Origin: JAFGSG01 sp964626055
Lineage (GTDB): Bacteria; Spirochaetota; UBA4802; JAFGDQ01
Assembly (NCBI GenBank): GCA_964626055.1
Contig: CAZVDF010000036.1
Span: 1-34,975 of the forward strand
DNA length: 34,975 bases
Direction: 5' to 3'
Below, in pieces: positions 16,163 through 24,358 of this stretch (its first letter is position 1; each line of letters starts with the position of its first letter). The notes beneath the pieces were generated by a model that worked only from the letters and a program-made list of their open reading frames with translations, had not been told where the DNA came from and ran no database searches. The translations under genes and the position numbers were made by a program.

Positions 16163-16441
16163 TCAGCTGCTTTTTTTTGCGGCGGTGTTCAGCCTCCTTG
16201 CAATTCTCGATTTTTTTCTTGCAGCAGTTTTTTTATGAATTACGCCTTTCCTCGCGGCAGTATCCATGCGTTTGACGAACAGCCTGAAATTTTCTTTGAT
16301 CTCTTCAGTATTTGAAGATGCGTTTATTACTTTTAACACCTTTTTTGCCGCTGTTCTCAGTGAAGATTTTATACCGGCGTTATGGCTGCGGCTCTTCCTG
16401 CTTTGTCTTATTCTTTTTTCGGTGGATTTTTTATTTGCCAA
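16163..16441 (-). CDS. rpsT: 30S ribosomal protein S20
   Basis: This 92-residue, strongly basic protein begins with the typical S20 sequence ANKKSTEKRIRQSRK and shows SRIARRLN near the C-terminus. S20 binds 16S rRNA early in small-subunit assembly. The start codon is TTG at 16441, preceded by AAAGG about 8 bases away; no ATG is available in the right place. A UUG start is also found in E. coli rpsT, where it takes part in autoregulation by S20. The gene is monocistronic and lies between the exported unknown protein and tRNA-Val on the same strand. Confidence 0.95.
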   Translation of the reverse strand: MANKKSTEKRIRQSRKSRSHNAGIKSSLRTAAKKVLKVINASSNTEEIKENFRLFVKRMDTAARKGVIHKKTAARKKSRIARRLNTAAKKSS

Positions 16442-16639
16442 CTTTATACCTTTATTTAAAATTTATAATTTTTATTTTCGTTTATATAACAACATCACCG
16501 GTCAACTTATAAACTGCAACAATTAGAAATAATAATATTTAAGCGTCAAGAATAATTATTAAAAAAGTAGAAATTTATTTGAAAAGCCATGTTGTTATTG
16601 AGTATAACTGAATTAGCCGCCATAAACCAATTAATAAGT

Positions 16640-17212
16640 TTAATATTCGTTTGAAGATAATTTATGATACAGGTGGGAATCGTAAAAATAAATTTCGCAT
16701 TTTTTTGATTTTAGATAGTAATGAACTATAATTTTTGTATTTGTGGTGGAAATAAAATATATCTCCATCTCGCTTCCCGGATTGAAATTGGGTTGTCCGT
16801 ACTGGCTGGTTAATAATTTAATGACATTTTTTAATTCGTCCCTGGTAATGGAATTATACACTTCCAGTACGGAAAATAATTTATTCTTGAACAACAGAAA
16901 ATCTTTTCTCGGATTAGTTTTACTGCTTATGATAATTATATCTTTATCCGCGTCCGAATCGACATTTTTCAGGATCAATTTAACCATATTCATTATTTTA
17001 TTTTCATAATCCGGGTTCTTTAAAGGCGTGAATTCGGCGGTTGCTTCCCCCTGCTTAATGTATTTTTTTAAAACTGCTTCTTTCGACATGCCCCATCTGT
17101 TAAAAAGTTCTGCAGAGAATAGTGAGGAAGCAAATGCGTTAATAGTTATTATGAGCAGGCAGTTGAAAAAGATTTTAAAAAATAAATTTCGTTTATTATC
17201 CCTGATATTCAT
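16640..17212 (-). CDS. Exported protein of unknown function
   Basis: The 190-residue protein has a basic N-terminus (MNIRDNKRN) and a hydrophobic core at about 10-33 ending near ASSLFSA, consistent with a cleavable signal peptide. The mature part begins with a short RWGMSKEAVLKKY segment and is Lys- and Ile-rich with several beta-strand-like stretches. AAGGAT lies about 6 bases before the ATG. No family is recognised; by layout it is probably a small periplasmic or envelope protein. No operon partner is evident: rpsT starts about 200 bases further along the same strand. Confidence 0.75.
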   Translation of the reverse strand: MNIRDNKRNLFFKIFFNCLLIITINAFASSLFSAELFNRWGMSKEAVLKKYIKQGEATAEFTPLKNPDYENKIMNMVKLILKNVDSDADKDIIIISSKTNPRKDFLLFKNKLFSVLEVYNSITRDELKNVIKLLTSQYGQPNFNPGSEMEIYFISTTNTKIIVHYYLKSKKCEIYFYDSHLYHKLSSNEY

Positions 17213-17405
17213 TTTTTATCCTTATAAATAAATTATATCATTAAATTTACCAGACAACAGCTATTTTAAAATGACATCTGTCAGTTGCTATTTAAAATCA
17301 AAACAATTATGATTCGGTCAAATTATAATAGACGGATAATTTTTTTGTCAAATATATTAATTATCAATTTTTTTTGTCTAAAACAATTTTTTCTATTTTA
17401 TTTTA

Positions 17406-17448
17406 TTGACAATTTTCGACGCTTTCAATTAATAGCTACTATCTAGCT
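17406..17448 (+). promoter_or_regulatory. Possible promoter and operator before nuoA
   Basis: A perfect TTGACA lies at 17406-17411, but the best -10 candidates 17-18 bases on (TTAATA or TAATAG) are poor. Directly after them is an inverted repeat AGCTA-CTATC-TAGCT (17434-17448) that could bind a regulator. nuoA starts 22 bases further on. Confidence 0.3.
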
Positions 17449-17469
17449 GTTATATAATTAAAGAGAATT

Positions 17470-17844
17470 ATGATGATAAACTACTGGTATTTCTTCTTAT
17501 TCTTTATTATAGCTATCGCCTTTTCAATCGGCTTCCTCCTGTTTGTTGCGCTTATCCGTTTTAAACGAAATTATCACGGCGACAAGACATACTGCTACGA
17601 ATGCGGTGTCGATCCTGCGACGCCCACAGCCAGGGACACATATTCGATCCGATATTATCTGCTTACTCTCGTTTTTATAATATTCGATGTTGAAACTGTT
17701 TTTCTGTTCCCGTGGGCTGTAATAAACGACAGGCTCGGATGGTTCGGTTTGATTGAAGCTTTGATATTTATCGTTATTTTAATATTCGGCTATATTTATG
17801 CATGGAAAGCGGGTGCGCTTGATTTCAGGAGGGACATTGGCTGA
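17470..17844 (+). CDS. nuoA: NADH-quinone oxidoreductase subunit A (complex I)
   Basis: The 124-residue membrane protein has the three-helix NuoA pattern. The first helix is at about 5-30. The conserved loop YECGVDPATPTARDTYSIRYYL contains the quinone-channel cysteine. FDVETVFLFPWA begins the second helix, and a third follows. It anchors the connection between the peripheral arm and the membrane arm. AAAGAG lies about 4 bases before the ATG; a second ATG follows at once. It is the first gene of the nuo cluster and its end overlaps the upstream extension of nuoB. Confidence 0.95.
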   Translation: MMINYWYFFLFFIIAIAFSIGFLLFVALIRFKRNYHGDKTYCYECGVDPATPTARDTYSIRYYLLTLVFIIFDVETVFLFPWAVINDRLGWFGLIEALIFIVILIFGYIYAWKAGALDFRRDIG

Positions 17845-17848
17845 GAAC

Positions 17849-18340
17849 ATGGAAAAACAACCGTTTATACTTGCCAGACTGGATGACCTTATCACGTGGG
17901 GGCAGAAAAACTCCGTTTGGCCGTTTGGTTCGGGTCTTGCCTGCTGCGCGATTGAAATGATTGCGACGCTGATGGCCAGATACGATATATCCCGATTCGG
18001 TATGGAAGTCATGCGTCCTTCACCCAGGCAGGCAGACCTGTTCATCGTAGCGGGGACGGTTACGAAGAAGATGGCTCCTGTTGTGAGAAGGCTCTGGGAG
18101 CAGATGCCGGATCCGAAATGGGTCGTCGCAATGGGCAATTGCGCGGTTTCCGGCGGCCCGTTCCCGACATACGCAGTGCTTCAGGGAGTGGATAAAATTT
18201 TGCCAGTAGATGTTTACATATCAGGATGCCCTCCCACACCGCAGGGTCTGCTGCACGGATTATTGATGCTGCGGGATAGAATCGGCAAAGAACATCCGAC
18301 AAAGGAGATATTCAGCGTACATGACAGACCAACTAAGTAA
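17849..18340 (+). CDS. nuoB: NADH-quinone oxidoreductase subunit B (complex I)
   Basis: About 163 residues. All cysteines for the terminal [4Fe-4S] cluster N2 are visible: the Cys-Cys pair in GLACCAIEM, one in MGNCAVSGG and one in ISGCPPTP. N2 passes electrons to quinone. The start is uncertain: ATG 17849 lies 15 bases after AGGAGGG, TTG 17837 only 3 bases after it, and an ATG at 17798 inside nuoA is also in frame. The 3' end overlaps nuoC by 20 bases, implying translational coupling. Confidence 0.94.
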   Translation: MEKQPFILARLDDLITWGQKNSVWPFGSGLACCAIEMIATLMARYDISRFGMEVMRPSPRQADLFIVAGTVTKKMAPVVRRLWEQMPDPKWVVAMGNCAVSGGPFPTYAVLQGVDKILPVDVYISGCPPTPQGLLHGLLMLRDRIGKEHPTKEIFSVHDRPTK

Positions 18341-18809
18341 ATATCCCGTGCTGGAAAATGCATACTCTTCGTTGCAATCGGTCTTCAAGGAATCCATAAT
18401 CGAAGGCAGATTCGAAAAAGAAGAACTCTCCGTTAAAGTAAAAAATGGATCACTCTTATTAATAATAAAATACCTGAGAGATGAAAAGAGCTTTAACGCT
18501 CTTAACGATATTATAGCCCTCGATAATTCTTCCATAAAAAAAGAAGGGCAGAAACGCTTTTCCCTGCTTTATCAGCTTTACAGGTTTCCGGGCTTTGAAC
18601 GTATGCGCATTATTGCGGATATTGATGAAAATGAACCTGCTGACTCGGTCTGCTCAATCTATAAAACCGCTGAGTGGGCTGAAAGAGAGATTTATGATAT
18701 GTTCGGAATAAGCTTTAACGGACATCCCGATCTTCGTAGAATTTATATGCCTGATAATTTCAACGGGCATCCGCTGAGAAAGGATTTTCCGCTGGAAGGA
18801 AGGCAATAA
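18321..18809 (+). CDS. nuoC: NADH-quinone oxidoreductase subunit C (complex I)
   Basis: The 162-residue protein has the NuoC signature in its C-terminal half (TAEWAEREIYDMFGI, then GHPDLRRIYMPD and HPLRKDFPL). The N-terminal half is variable, as usual. It is a separate gene, not fused to nuoD as in E. coli. It overlaps nuoB by 20 bases and meets nuoD at a single shared base. It forms part of the quinone module facing the cytoplasm. Confidence 0.93.
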   Translation: MTDQLSKYPVLENAYSSLQSVFKESIIEGRFEKEELSVKVKNGSLLLIIKYLRDEKSFNALNDIIALDNSSIKKEGQKRFSLLYQLYRFPGFERMRIIADIDENEPADSVCSIYKTAEWAEREIYDMFGISFNGHPDLRRIYMPDNFNGHPLRKDFPLEGRQ

Positions 18810-19906
18810 TGGATTATAAATTCCTTGAAATAAATATGGGTCCCCAGCACCCCTCCACGCACGGGGTTTTGAATCTAAAGCTTACGCTGGATAATGAGGT
18901 AGTTATAAAGGTAGAACCCGGTCTCGGCTATCTGCATAGAGGGATGGAGAAGCTCTGGGAAAACCGCACGTACGCGCAAATACTCCCATTTACCGATCGT
19001 CTCGATTATTTCTCCGCCATATCAAACAACCTCGGTTACGTGCTTGCTGTTGAAAAGCTTATGGGGCTTGAGGTTCCAAGGCGGGCGCAGTATATACGGG
19101 TTATATTGACTGAACTTCAGCGCGTTGTGAACCATATCGGCTGGCTGGGCTTTGTCACAAATGACGCAGGCGCTTATTATACCATAAATTTTTATACGTT
19201 TGAAGAACGGGAGGATTTGCTGGAGATTTTTGAAGAATATATAGGCGCCAGGCTCACGATTAACGCTCTGCGCATAGGCGGAGTTCCGTATGATATTGAC
19301 GGCAAGTTGATTTCAATGGTTGAGAAATCCCTTCTTAAAATTGAGAAAAAACTTGAGGATATTGATAAAATCATCAACATAAACCGTATCTGGCTGCACA
19401 GGACAAAAGGAGTGGGGATTATTTCAGGCGAAGACGCCATTCAGTACGGATTAACAGGGCCTGCTTTAAGAGCCTCAGGCGTTAAGTGGGATATACGTAA
19501 AAATATTCCTTATTCATCCTACAATGAATTTGATTTTGATGTCCCCACAGGCACGAAAGGAGATGTTTACGACAGGTATCTTGTCCGTGTTGAAGAGATC
19601 AGGCAGAGCATGAGCATAATACGGCAGGCAATCGGTAATCTGCCTCCGGGAGAAATAATAACCAAAGTTCCTAAAGTATTAAAAATACCCGAAGGCGAGA
19701 TTTTCCATTCGATAGAATCGCCGAAAGGGGAACTCGGTTTTTATATCAAATCGAACGGTACGGACAAGCCGGAAAGAGTTAAGATGAAATCGCCTTCTTT
19801 TATAAATATGCAGTCTCTTGAAGCGATGTGCAAAGGGAATCTGCTGGCGGATGTTGTTGTGATACTCGGTTCGTTAGACGTTCTGCTGGGAGAGATTGAT
19901 AAATGA
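18809..19906 (+). CDS. nuoD: NADH-quinone oxidoreductase subunit D (complex I)
   Basis: The 365-residue 49-kDa subunit carries GPQHPSTHGVL with the quinone-site histidine near the N-terminus. The conserved YLHRGMEKLWENRTY, DRLDYFSA and a C-terminal acidic region (EAMCKGNLLADVVVILGSLD) follow. It is homologous to the large subunit of [NiFe] hydrogenases but lacks the metal-binding cysteines, as expected for complex I. With NuoB it forms the quinone-binding pocket. It overlaps nuoH by four bases (ATGA), so no nuoE, nuoF or nuoG intervenes. Confidence 0.96.
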   Translation: MDYKFLEINMGPQHPSTHGVLNLKLTLDNEVVIKVEPGLGYLHRGMEKLWENRTYAQILPFTDRLDYFSAISNNLGYVLAVEKLMGLEVPRRAQYIRVILTELQRVVNHIGWLGFVTNDAGAYYTINFYTFEEREDLLEIFEEYIGARLTINALRIGGVPYDIDGKLISMVEKSLLKIEKKLEDIDKIININRIWLHRTKGVGIISGEDAIQYGLTGPALRASGVKWDIRKNIPYSSYNEFDFDVPTGTKGDVYDRYLVRVEEIRQSMSIIRQAIGNLPPGEIITKVPKVLKIPEGEIFHSIESPKGELGFYIKSNGTDKPERVKMKSPSFINMQSLEAMCKGNLLADVVVILGSLDVLLGEIDK

Positions 19907-20943
19907 ATTTCGATATCGACACCATTATTTTTGACGTACTTATACCGGTCGTTAAAATCGTTGTAATGATCCTTTTCCCCATGATCATGGTCATGGTTAT
20001 GCTGTGGGTTGAAAGAAGGGGTATCGCTTTTTTACAGCAAAGGCTTGGGCCCAATCGCGTCGGTTTCCAGGGTATACTCCAGCCTATCGCCGATACGGTT
20101 AAGATGCTGTTTAAAGAAGATATTATACAGAGACAGTCGGATAAACTAATTTTCAACATCGCTCCCGTTATAGTGCTGGCGACTTCTTTGTTTGCATTTT
20201 GTTTTATTCCTGTCGGGCTCACGATGAACATCGGTTCATATAATCTGACTTTCTGGGTGGCAGAAAGCCCGGTGGGACTTCTGCTTACGCTCGGTATTTC
20301 TTCCCTTGCGGTGCTGGGAATAGTGTATGCCGGATGGGCGTCCAACTCGAAATACTCCCTTTTGGGCGGATTGCGTTCCGTTGTCCAGCTTTTAAGTTAT
20401 GAGATCCCGATCGGGCTTACAGTATTGACCGTTGTCCTGGCCTCCGGTTCCATGAATTTCATAGATATAGTAAATAAACAGAAGGATATGGGTGTCTGGT
20501 TTGCGTTCATTATGCCTGTTTCATGCGTTGTTTTCTGGATCGCTGCCATGGCGGAATGCAACCGCTCGCCGTTTGACCTTGTAGAGGCGGACTCGGAGCT
20601 TGTCGCAGGTTTCCATACCGAGTATTCCGGAATAAAATTCGGTTACTTCTTTATGGCCGAATACGCACACATGGTGCTTGTATCATCGCTTATGGTGATT
20701 TTCTTTTTCGGAGGCGGTCTTCCGATTTTCCCGAATGTTGAATTTTTATGGTTCCTGCATTATATTCCGGGATTCGTCTGGTATTTTATCAAGATAATGT
20801 TCTTCTTGTATCTGTTCGTTTGGATAAGAGGCACATTTCCGCGTTATCGTTTTGACGGGCTGATAAGGCTTGTCTGGAAATGGCTGATACCGCTTTCGCT
20901 TCTCAACCTAATAGTTGTCGCGATTATCAGGATGATCATATGA
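19903..20943 (+). CDS. nuoH: NADH-quinone oxidoreductase subunit H (complex I)
   Basis: The 346-residue protein with about eight transmembrane helices carries the NuoH hallmarks ERRGIAFLQQRLGPNRVG, the LLSYEIPIGLTVL helix with a conserved acidic residue, and AECNRSPFDLVEADSELVAGFHTEYSG-type loops. It forms the quinone entry channel at the base of the membrane arm. It is coupled to nuoD (4-base overlap) and to nuoI (4-base overlap). Confidence 0.96.
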   Translation: MNFDIDTIIFDVLIPVVKIVVMILFPMIMVMVMLWVERRGIAFLQQRLGPNRVGFQGILQPIADTVKMLFKEDIIQRQSDKLIFNIAPVIVLATSLFAFCFIPVGLTMNIGSYNLTFWVAESPVGLLLTLGISSLAVLGIVYAGWASNSKYSLLGGLRSVVQLLSYEIPIGLTVLTVVLASGSMNFIDIVNKQKDMGVWFAFIMPVSCVVFWIAAMAECNRSPFDLVEADSELVAGFHTEYSGIKFGYFFMAEYAHMVLVSSLMVIFFFGGGLPIFPNVEFLWFLHYIPGFVWYFIKIMFFLYLFVWIRGTFPRYRFDGLIRLVWKWLIPLSLLNLIVVAIIRMII

Positions 20944-21401
20944 TAATGAAATTTTTACGGATGTTTTTCCTTGTGGAACTGGTACAGGGTATGCTGGTCA
21001 CTCTGAAGTATACCCTGTCGCGCAAGGTTACAATTCAGTACCCGGAAGAAGTAAAAGAACCTTCCGAACGCTTTCGCGGGATTGTAAGGCTTCATCGCGA
21101 TGCGGATGGCAAGCCTCTTTGCATAGCATGCAAAATGTGCCAGCGCGCCTGCCCTCAGAATTGTTTCGATATTGAAGGCGCGAAGGATGAAAACAACAAG
21201 ATGAGGCCCGTAAAGTTCGACTGGAAACTGGAACGCTGCAGTTTCTGCGGCTTATGCGCCGAAGCATGCCCGACCGGGGCTATCCGCAATTCTAAAGAGT
21301 TCCGGCTGTCGACGCCCGACAGATCGAAACTGACGCTTCATATTTCCGAGATGTATTCCGATTTCGATCTGCAAAAGCATTTTCTGGGGGAAAATATATA
21401 A
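20940..21401 (+). CDS. nuoI: NADH-quinone oxidoreductase subunit I (complex I)
   Basis: The ~153-residue ferredoxin-like subunit has two [4Fe-4S] motifs, CIACKMCQRACP and CSFCGLCAEACP, which carry clusters N6a and N6b. The N-terminal amphipathic helix contacts the membrane. The start chosen at 20940 gives an ATGA overlap with the nuoH stop; a second ATG lies at 20946. The last base is shared with the nuoJ start. In the absence of NuoEFG this subunit is the likely entry point for electrons from ferredoxin or another donor. Confidence 0.95.
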   Translation: MIMKFLRMFFLVELVQGMLVTLKYTLSRKVTIQYPEEVKEPSERFRGIVRLHRDADGKPLCIACKMCQRACPQNCFDIEGAKDENNKMRPVKFDWKLERCSFCGLCAEACPTGAIRNSKEFRLSTPDRSKLTLHISEMYSDFDLQKHFLGENI

Positions 21402-21904
21402 TGATCCAGACTATTATTTTCTATTTCTTTGCCGCATTATCCGTATTGTTCGCCGTAATGGTGATCCTTCAGAAGAAAATAATGCACAGCGTTCTTTACC
21501 TTGCGTTCGCGGTGCTTGCTATATCCGGCGTATTCTTTACCCTGTATGCGGAATTCCTGGGCGCGGTGCAGATCATGGTCTATGCCGGCGGTATAGTCGT
21601 GCTCTATCTGTTTGTTATCATTATAGTTAATATGAATGAAATTAAGATCGAAAAGAGAAAAATATTCCCAAAATTTTTTATAATTTGTATTTCAATCCTG
21701 TTCCTTGCCGAGATGATCTATATATTCGTCAAGAACCGGATCAAAATACAGGGCGCAGCTGAATACCCTGATTTTGAAGCGCTGTTCGATATGCTTTTGT
21801 CGAAATATCTTATACCGTTTGAAATTGCATCGATACTGTTGCTTGCAGTTCTCATAGGTTCAATAATTATCGCTAGAAGGAAGCTCATTCATGATCCCGA
21901 TTAA
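21401..21904 (+). CDS. nuoJ: NADH-quinone oxidoreductase subunit J (complex I)
   Basis: The 167-residue membrane protein has five hydrophobic segments. The third contains the conserved EFLGAVQIMVYAGGIVVLYLF stretch with a pi-bulge and a Tyr involved in coupling. It starts one base before the nuoI stop ends and overlaps nuoK by 14 bases. Confidence 0.94.
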   Translation: MIQTIIFYFFAALSVLFAVMVILQKKIMHSVLYLAFAVLAISGVFFTLYAEFLGAVQIMVYAGGIVVLYLFVIIIVNMNEIKIEKRKIFPKFFIICISILFLAEMIYIFVKNRIKIQGAAEYPDFEALFDMLLSKYLIPFEIASILLLAVLIGSIIIARRKLIHDPD

Positions 21905-22193
21905 TCAAATTATAGCACTGGGACTTGTAATATTTTTTATCGGACTGTTCGGCGTTTTATTCCGGAAAAATCTTATGATAATTCTGATGGCTGTGGAGCT
22001 TATGCTGAACGGCGTTAACGTAATACTCGCGGGCATAGGCTATCATTTGAAGTCGCCCGTCGGATCGCTTTTCGCTATATTCGTTATTCTGATGGCTGTC
22101 GCTGAAGCGGCTGTAGGCTTTGCGCTGGCATTGTCGTACTTCAGGCAGAAAAAGACATACGATCTTGATGAGATCAACGAACTGAAAGGTTAG
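21891..22193 (+). CDS. nuoK: NADH-quinone oxidoreductase subunit K (complex I)
   Basis: The 100-residue, three-helix antiporter-like subunit carries conserved glutamates in MAVELMLNGVNV and VAEAAVGFALAL, part of the hydrophilic axis of the membrane arm. It overlaps nuoJ by 14 bases. Its stop is followed by a 158-base spacer with GC-rich hairpins, the only sizeable gap in the nuo cluster. Confidence 0.95.
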   Translation: MIPINQIIALGLVIFFIGLFGVLFRKNLMIILMAVELMLNGVNVILAGIGYHLKSPVGSLFAIFVILMAVAEAAVGFALALSYFRQKKTYDLDEINELKG

Positions 22194-22212
22194 GCCAGGC
22201 TAAATGGGGCCC

Positions 22213-22307
22213 CCTAGGCCGCTTTGCGGCCATCCCCCTAAAGGGGGACTTAGGAATGTAAATACTTTGTGTAGCTTACAGCCCCCCTCCAGGGGGGTTG
22301 GGGGGCT
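22213..22307. repeat. GC-rich palindromic repeat between nuoK and nuoL
   Basis: Perfect stems GGCCGC-TTT-GCGGCC (22217-22231) and TCCCCCT-AA-AGGGGGA (22233-22248) sit inside an outer CCTA/TAGG pair. They are followed by a C6 run (22282-22287) that can pair with either of two G6 runs (22292-22297 or 22300-22305). Strings of this type are dispersed repeats in other genomes, by recollection. It could attenuate or stabilise the nuo transcript between the J-K and L-M-N parts. Confidence 0.6.
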
Positions 22308-22351
22308 GATTTAGAATTTATACACAGTGTAAAAATAGAAGGTAAAATAGT

Positions 22352-24349
22352 ATGTTCTATCTGATTCCGGTTTTCCCGCTAATAGGCGTAATATTGAACG
22401 GACTTCTGGGAATAAAGTATTTTCCCAAAAAACTTATACACACGATCGCCGTATCCGGCGTGGGACTCAGCTTTATTTTTTCAGTCATCGGTTTTCTGGA
22501 AATAGTGAATTCCAACGAGCCGTATTTGGTAAAGACATTATTCACATGGGTCCCGGGTAATCTTGTCAATCTTTCCAACAGCGGCGCCGTATCTTTCGTA
22601 ATTGATTTCGCCTTCAGGTTCGATCCCCTGACTGCGGTAATGACAATGGTGGTAACCGGAGTAGGATTGCTGATACATATTTATTCGATCGGATACATGG
22701 CGCACGACTCGAGCTATGCGCGCTTTTTCACGTATTTAAATCTTTTTACATTCGCTATGCTTATACTGGTGCTTGGATCCAATCTGGCCGTTATGTTCAT
22801 AGGCTGGGAAGGTGTGGGTCTCTGTTCGTACCTGCTGATAGGGTTCTGGTTCAATAAAGATTCGGCGGCAAACGCGGGCAAAAAAGCTTTCATTACAAAC
22901 AGGGTAGGTGATTTCGGTTTTCTACTGGGCATTGGACTTTTAATTTATCATCTCGGGACAGTGGATGTTGCAAAAATATCGGAGCTTGTTCAGGGCGGAA
23001 GTTTAACACAGGAAACCGCAACGATCATTGCGCTTCTTCTTTTCGTAGGCGCAACCGGAAAATCCGCACAGATACCGTTATACACATGGCTGCCTGACGC
23101 AATGGAGGGCCCGACGCCGGTATCCGCCCTTATACATGCGGCGACGATGGTCACGGCAGGCGTATATATGGTGGCCCGCATGAACGTCCTCTTTACTTTT
23201 TCGGGCACAGCGCTTACTGTTGTCGCCCTTGTCGGCGTAATAACTGCTGTTTACGCCGCTACAATGGGCTTTGTGCAAAACGACATTAAGCGCGTGCTCG
23301 CGTATTCTACGATCTCCCAGATCGGTTACATGTTCACCGGTCTAGGCGTGGGAGCCTATGCGGCAGGCGTATTTCACCTTATGACGCACGCATTCTTTAA
23401 AAGCCTGCTCTTCCTTTCCGCAGGCAGCGTTATTCACGCAATGTCCGGCGAACAGGATATGAGGAAGATGGGCGGCCTTAGAAAGCATATCCCGAAAACA
23501 TTTACGGTAATGTTTGTAGGTACTCTTGCCATAGCGGGTATTCCGGGGCTGTCCGGATTTTTCTCAAAAGACGAGATCCTTGCTTCAGCATACGCGTCCG
23601 GGAATTATACGGTCTGGGTTCTGGGTCTGGTAGGCGCCGGTATGACGGCATTTTATATGTTCAGGCTTATTTTCATGACATTCTACGGCGACGAACGGAT
23701 AGAACACGAAGCGAAACACCATCTGCACGAATCCCCGAGCGTGATGATCAGGCCGCTTCAGGTACTCGCGGTATTGTCCTTCATAGGAGGATACGTGGGT
23801 CTTCCGCATGTGCTCGGCGGCGGCAACTGGTTCGGGAAATTCCTGGGCCACACGGTAGGGCATCATGAGCTTGCTTTATCCGCAGGGACCGAAATATTCC
23901 TCATGATCATTTCCGTCGCGATAGGCCTCTTCGGTATATTTATGGCATATGTTATTTATTTAAAGAAGAAAGGAAAACCGGCTGAAAGCCTGGCTGAAAA
24001 ATTGAAGTTATTATACAGGCTGGTTTACAATAAATATTTTATTGATGAATTCTATAACGGCGTATTTGTCGGCGGCGCGATGAAGCTCGGCACGCTGCTC
24101 GGCAAATTCGATCTTGGCATCATTGACGGCATTGTGAACGGTGCCGCCTTTTTTGTAAGGAAAATATCATCCGCGTCCATCATTGTCGACAGCAATGTAG
24201 TTGACGGCGCCGTGAACGGCGTGGGCGCGGTTAACAGGTTTTTCTCAAAGATATTAAAAGTATTCCAAAGCGGATATGTGTATAATTACGCTTTATCAAT
24301 AGTAATAGGAATCGTTATTCTGATTTCTTTAACGGTAATCGTATTTTAA
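22352..24349 (+). CDS. nuoL: NADH-quinone oxidoreductase subunit L (complex I)
   Basis: The 665-residue proton-pumping subunit has Mrp-antiporter-type core helices, with WEGVGLCSYLLIGFW, the TGKSAQIPLYTWLPDAMEGP lysine helix and AATMVTAGVYM. The long C-terminal lateral-helix region follows and ends in a last transmembrane helix. It lies at the distal end of the membrane arm. AAGGT is about 8 bases before the ATG. nuoM follows after a 9-base gap containing AAGGAGA. Confidence 0.96.
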   Translation: MFYLIPVFPLIGVILNGLLGIKYFPKKLIHTIAVSGVGLSFIFSVIGFLEIVNSNEPYLVKTLFTWVPGNLVNLSNSGAVSFVIDFAFRFDPLTAVMTMVVTGVGLLIHIYSIGYMAHDSSYARFFTYLNLFTFAMLILVLGSNLAVMFIGWEGVGLCSYLLIGFWFNKDSAANAGKKAFITNRVGDFGFLLGIGLLIYHLGTVDVAKISELVQGGSLTQETATIIALLLFVGATGKSAQIPLYTWLPDAMEGPTPVSALIHAATMVTAGVYMVARMNVLFTFSGTALTVVALVGVITAVYAATMGFVQNDIKRVLAYSTISQIGYMFTGLGVGAYAAGVFHLMTHAFFKSLLFLSAGSVIHAMSGEQDMRKMGGLRKHIPKTFTVMFVGTLAIAGIPGLSGFFSKDEILASAYASGNYTVWVLGLVGAGMTAFYMFRLIFMTFYGDERIEHEAKHHLHESPSVMIRPLQVLAVLSFIGGYVGLPHVLGGGNWFGKFLGHTVGHHELALSAGTEIFLMIISVAIGLFGIFMAYVIYLKKKGKPAESLAEKLKLLYRLVYNKYFIDEFYNGVFVGGAMKLGTLLGKFDLGIIDGIVNGAAFFVRKISSASIIVDSNVVDGAVNGVGAVNRFFSKILKVFQSGYVYNYALSIVIGIVILISLTVIVF

Positions 24350-24358
24350 GGAGACGTC

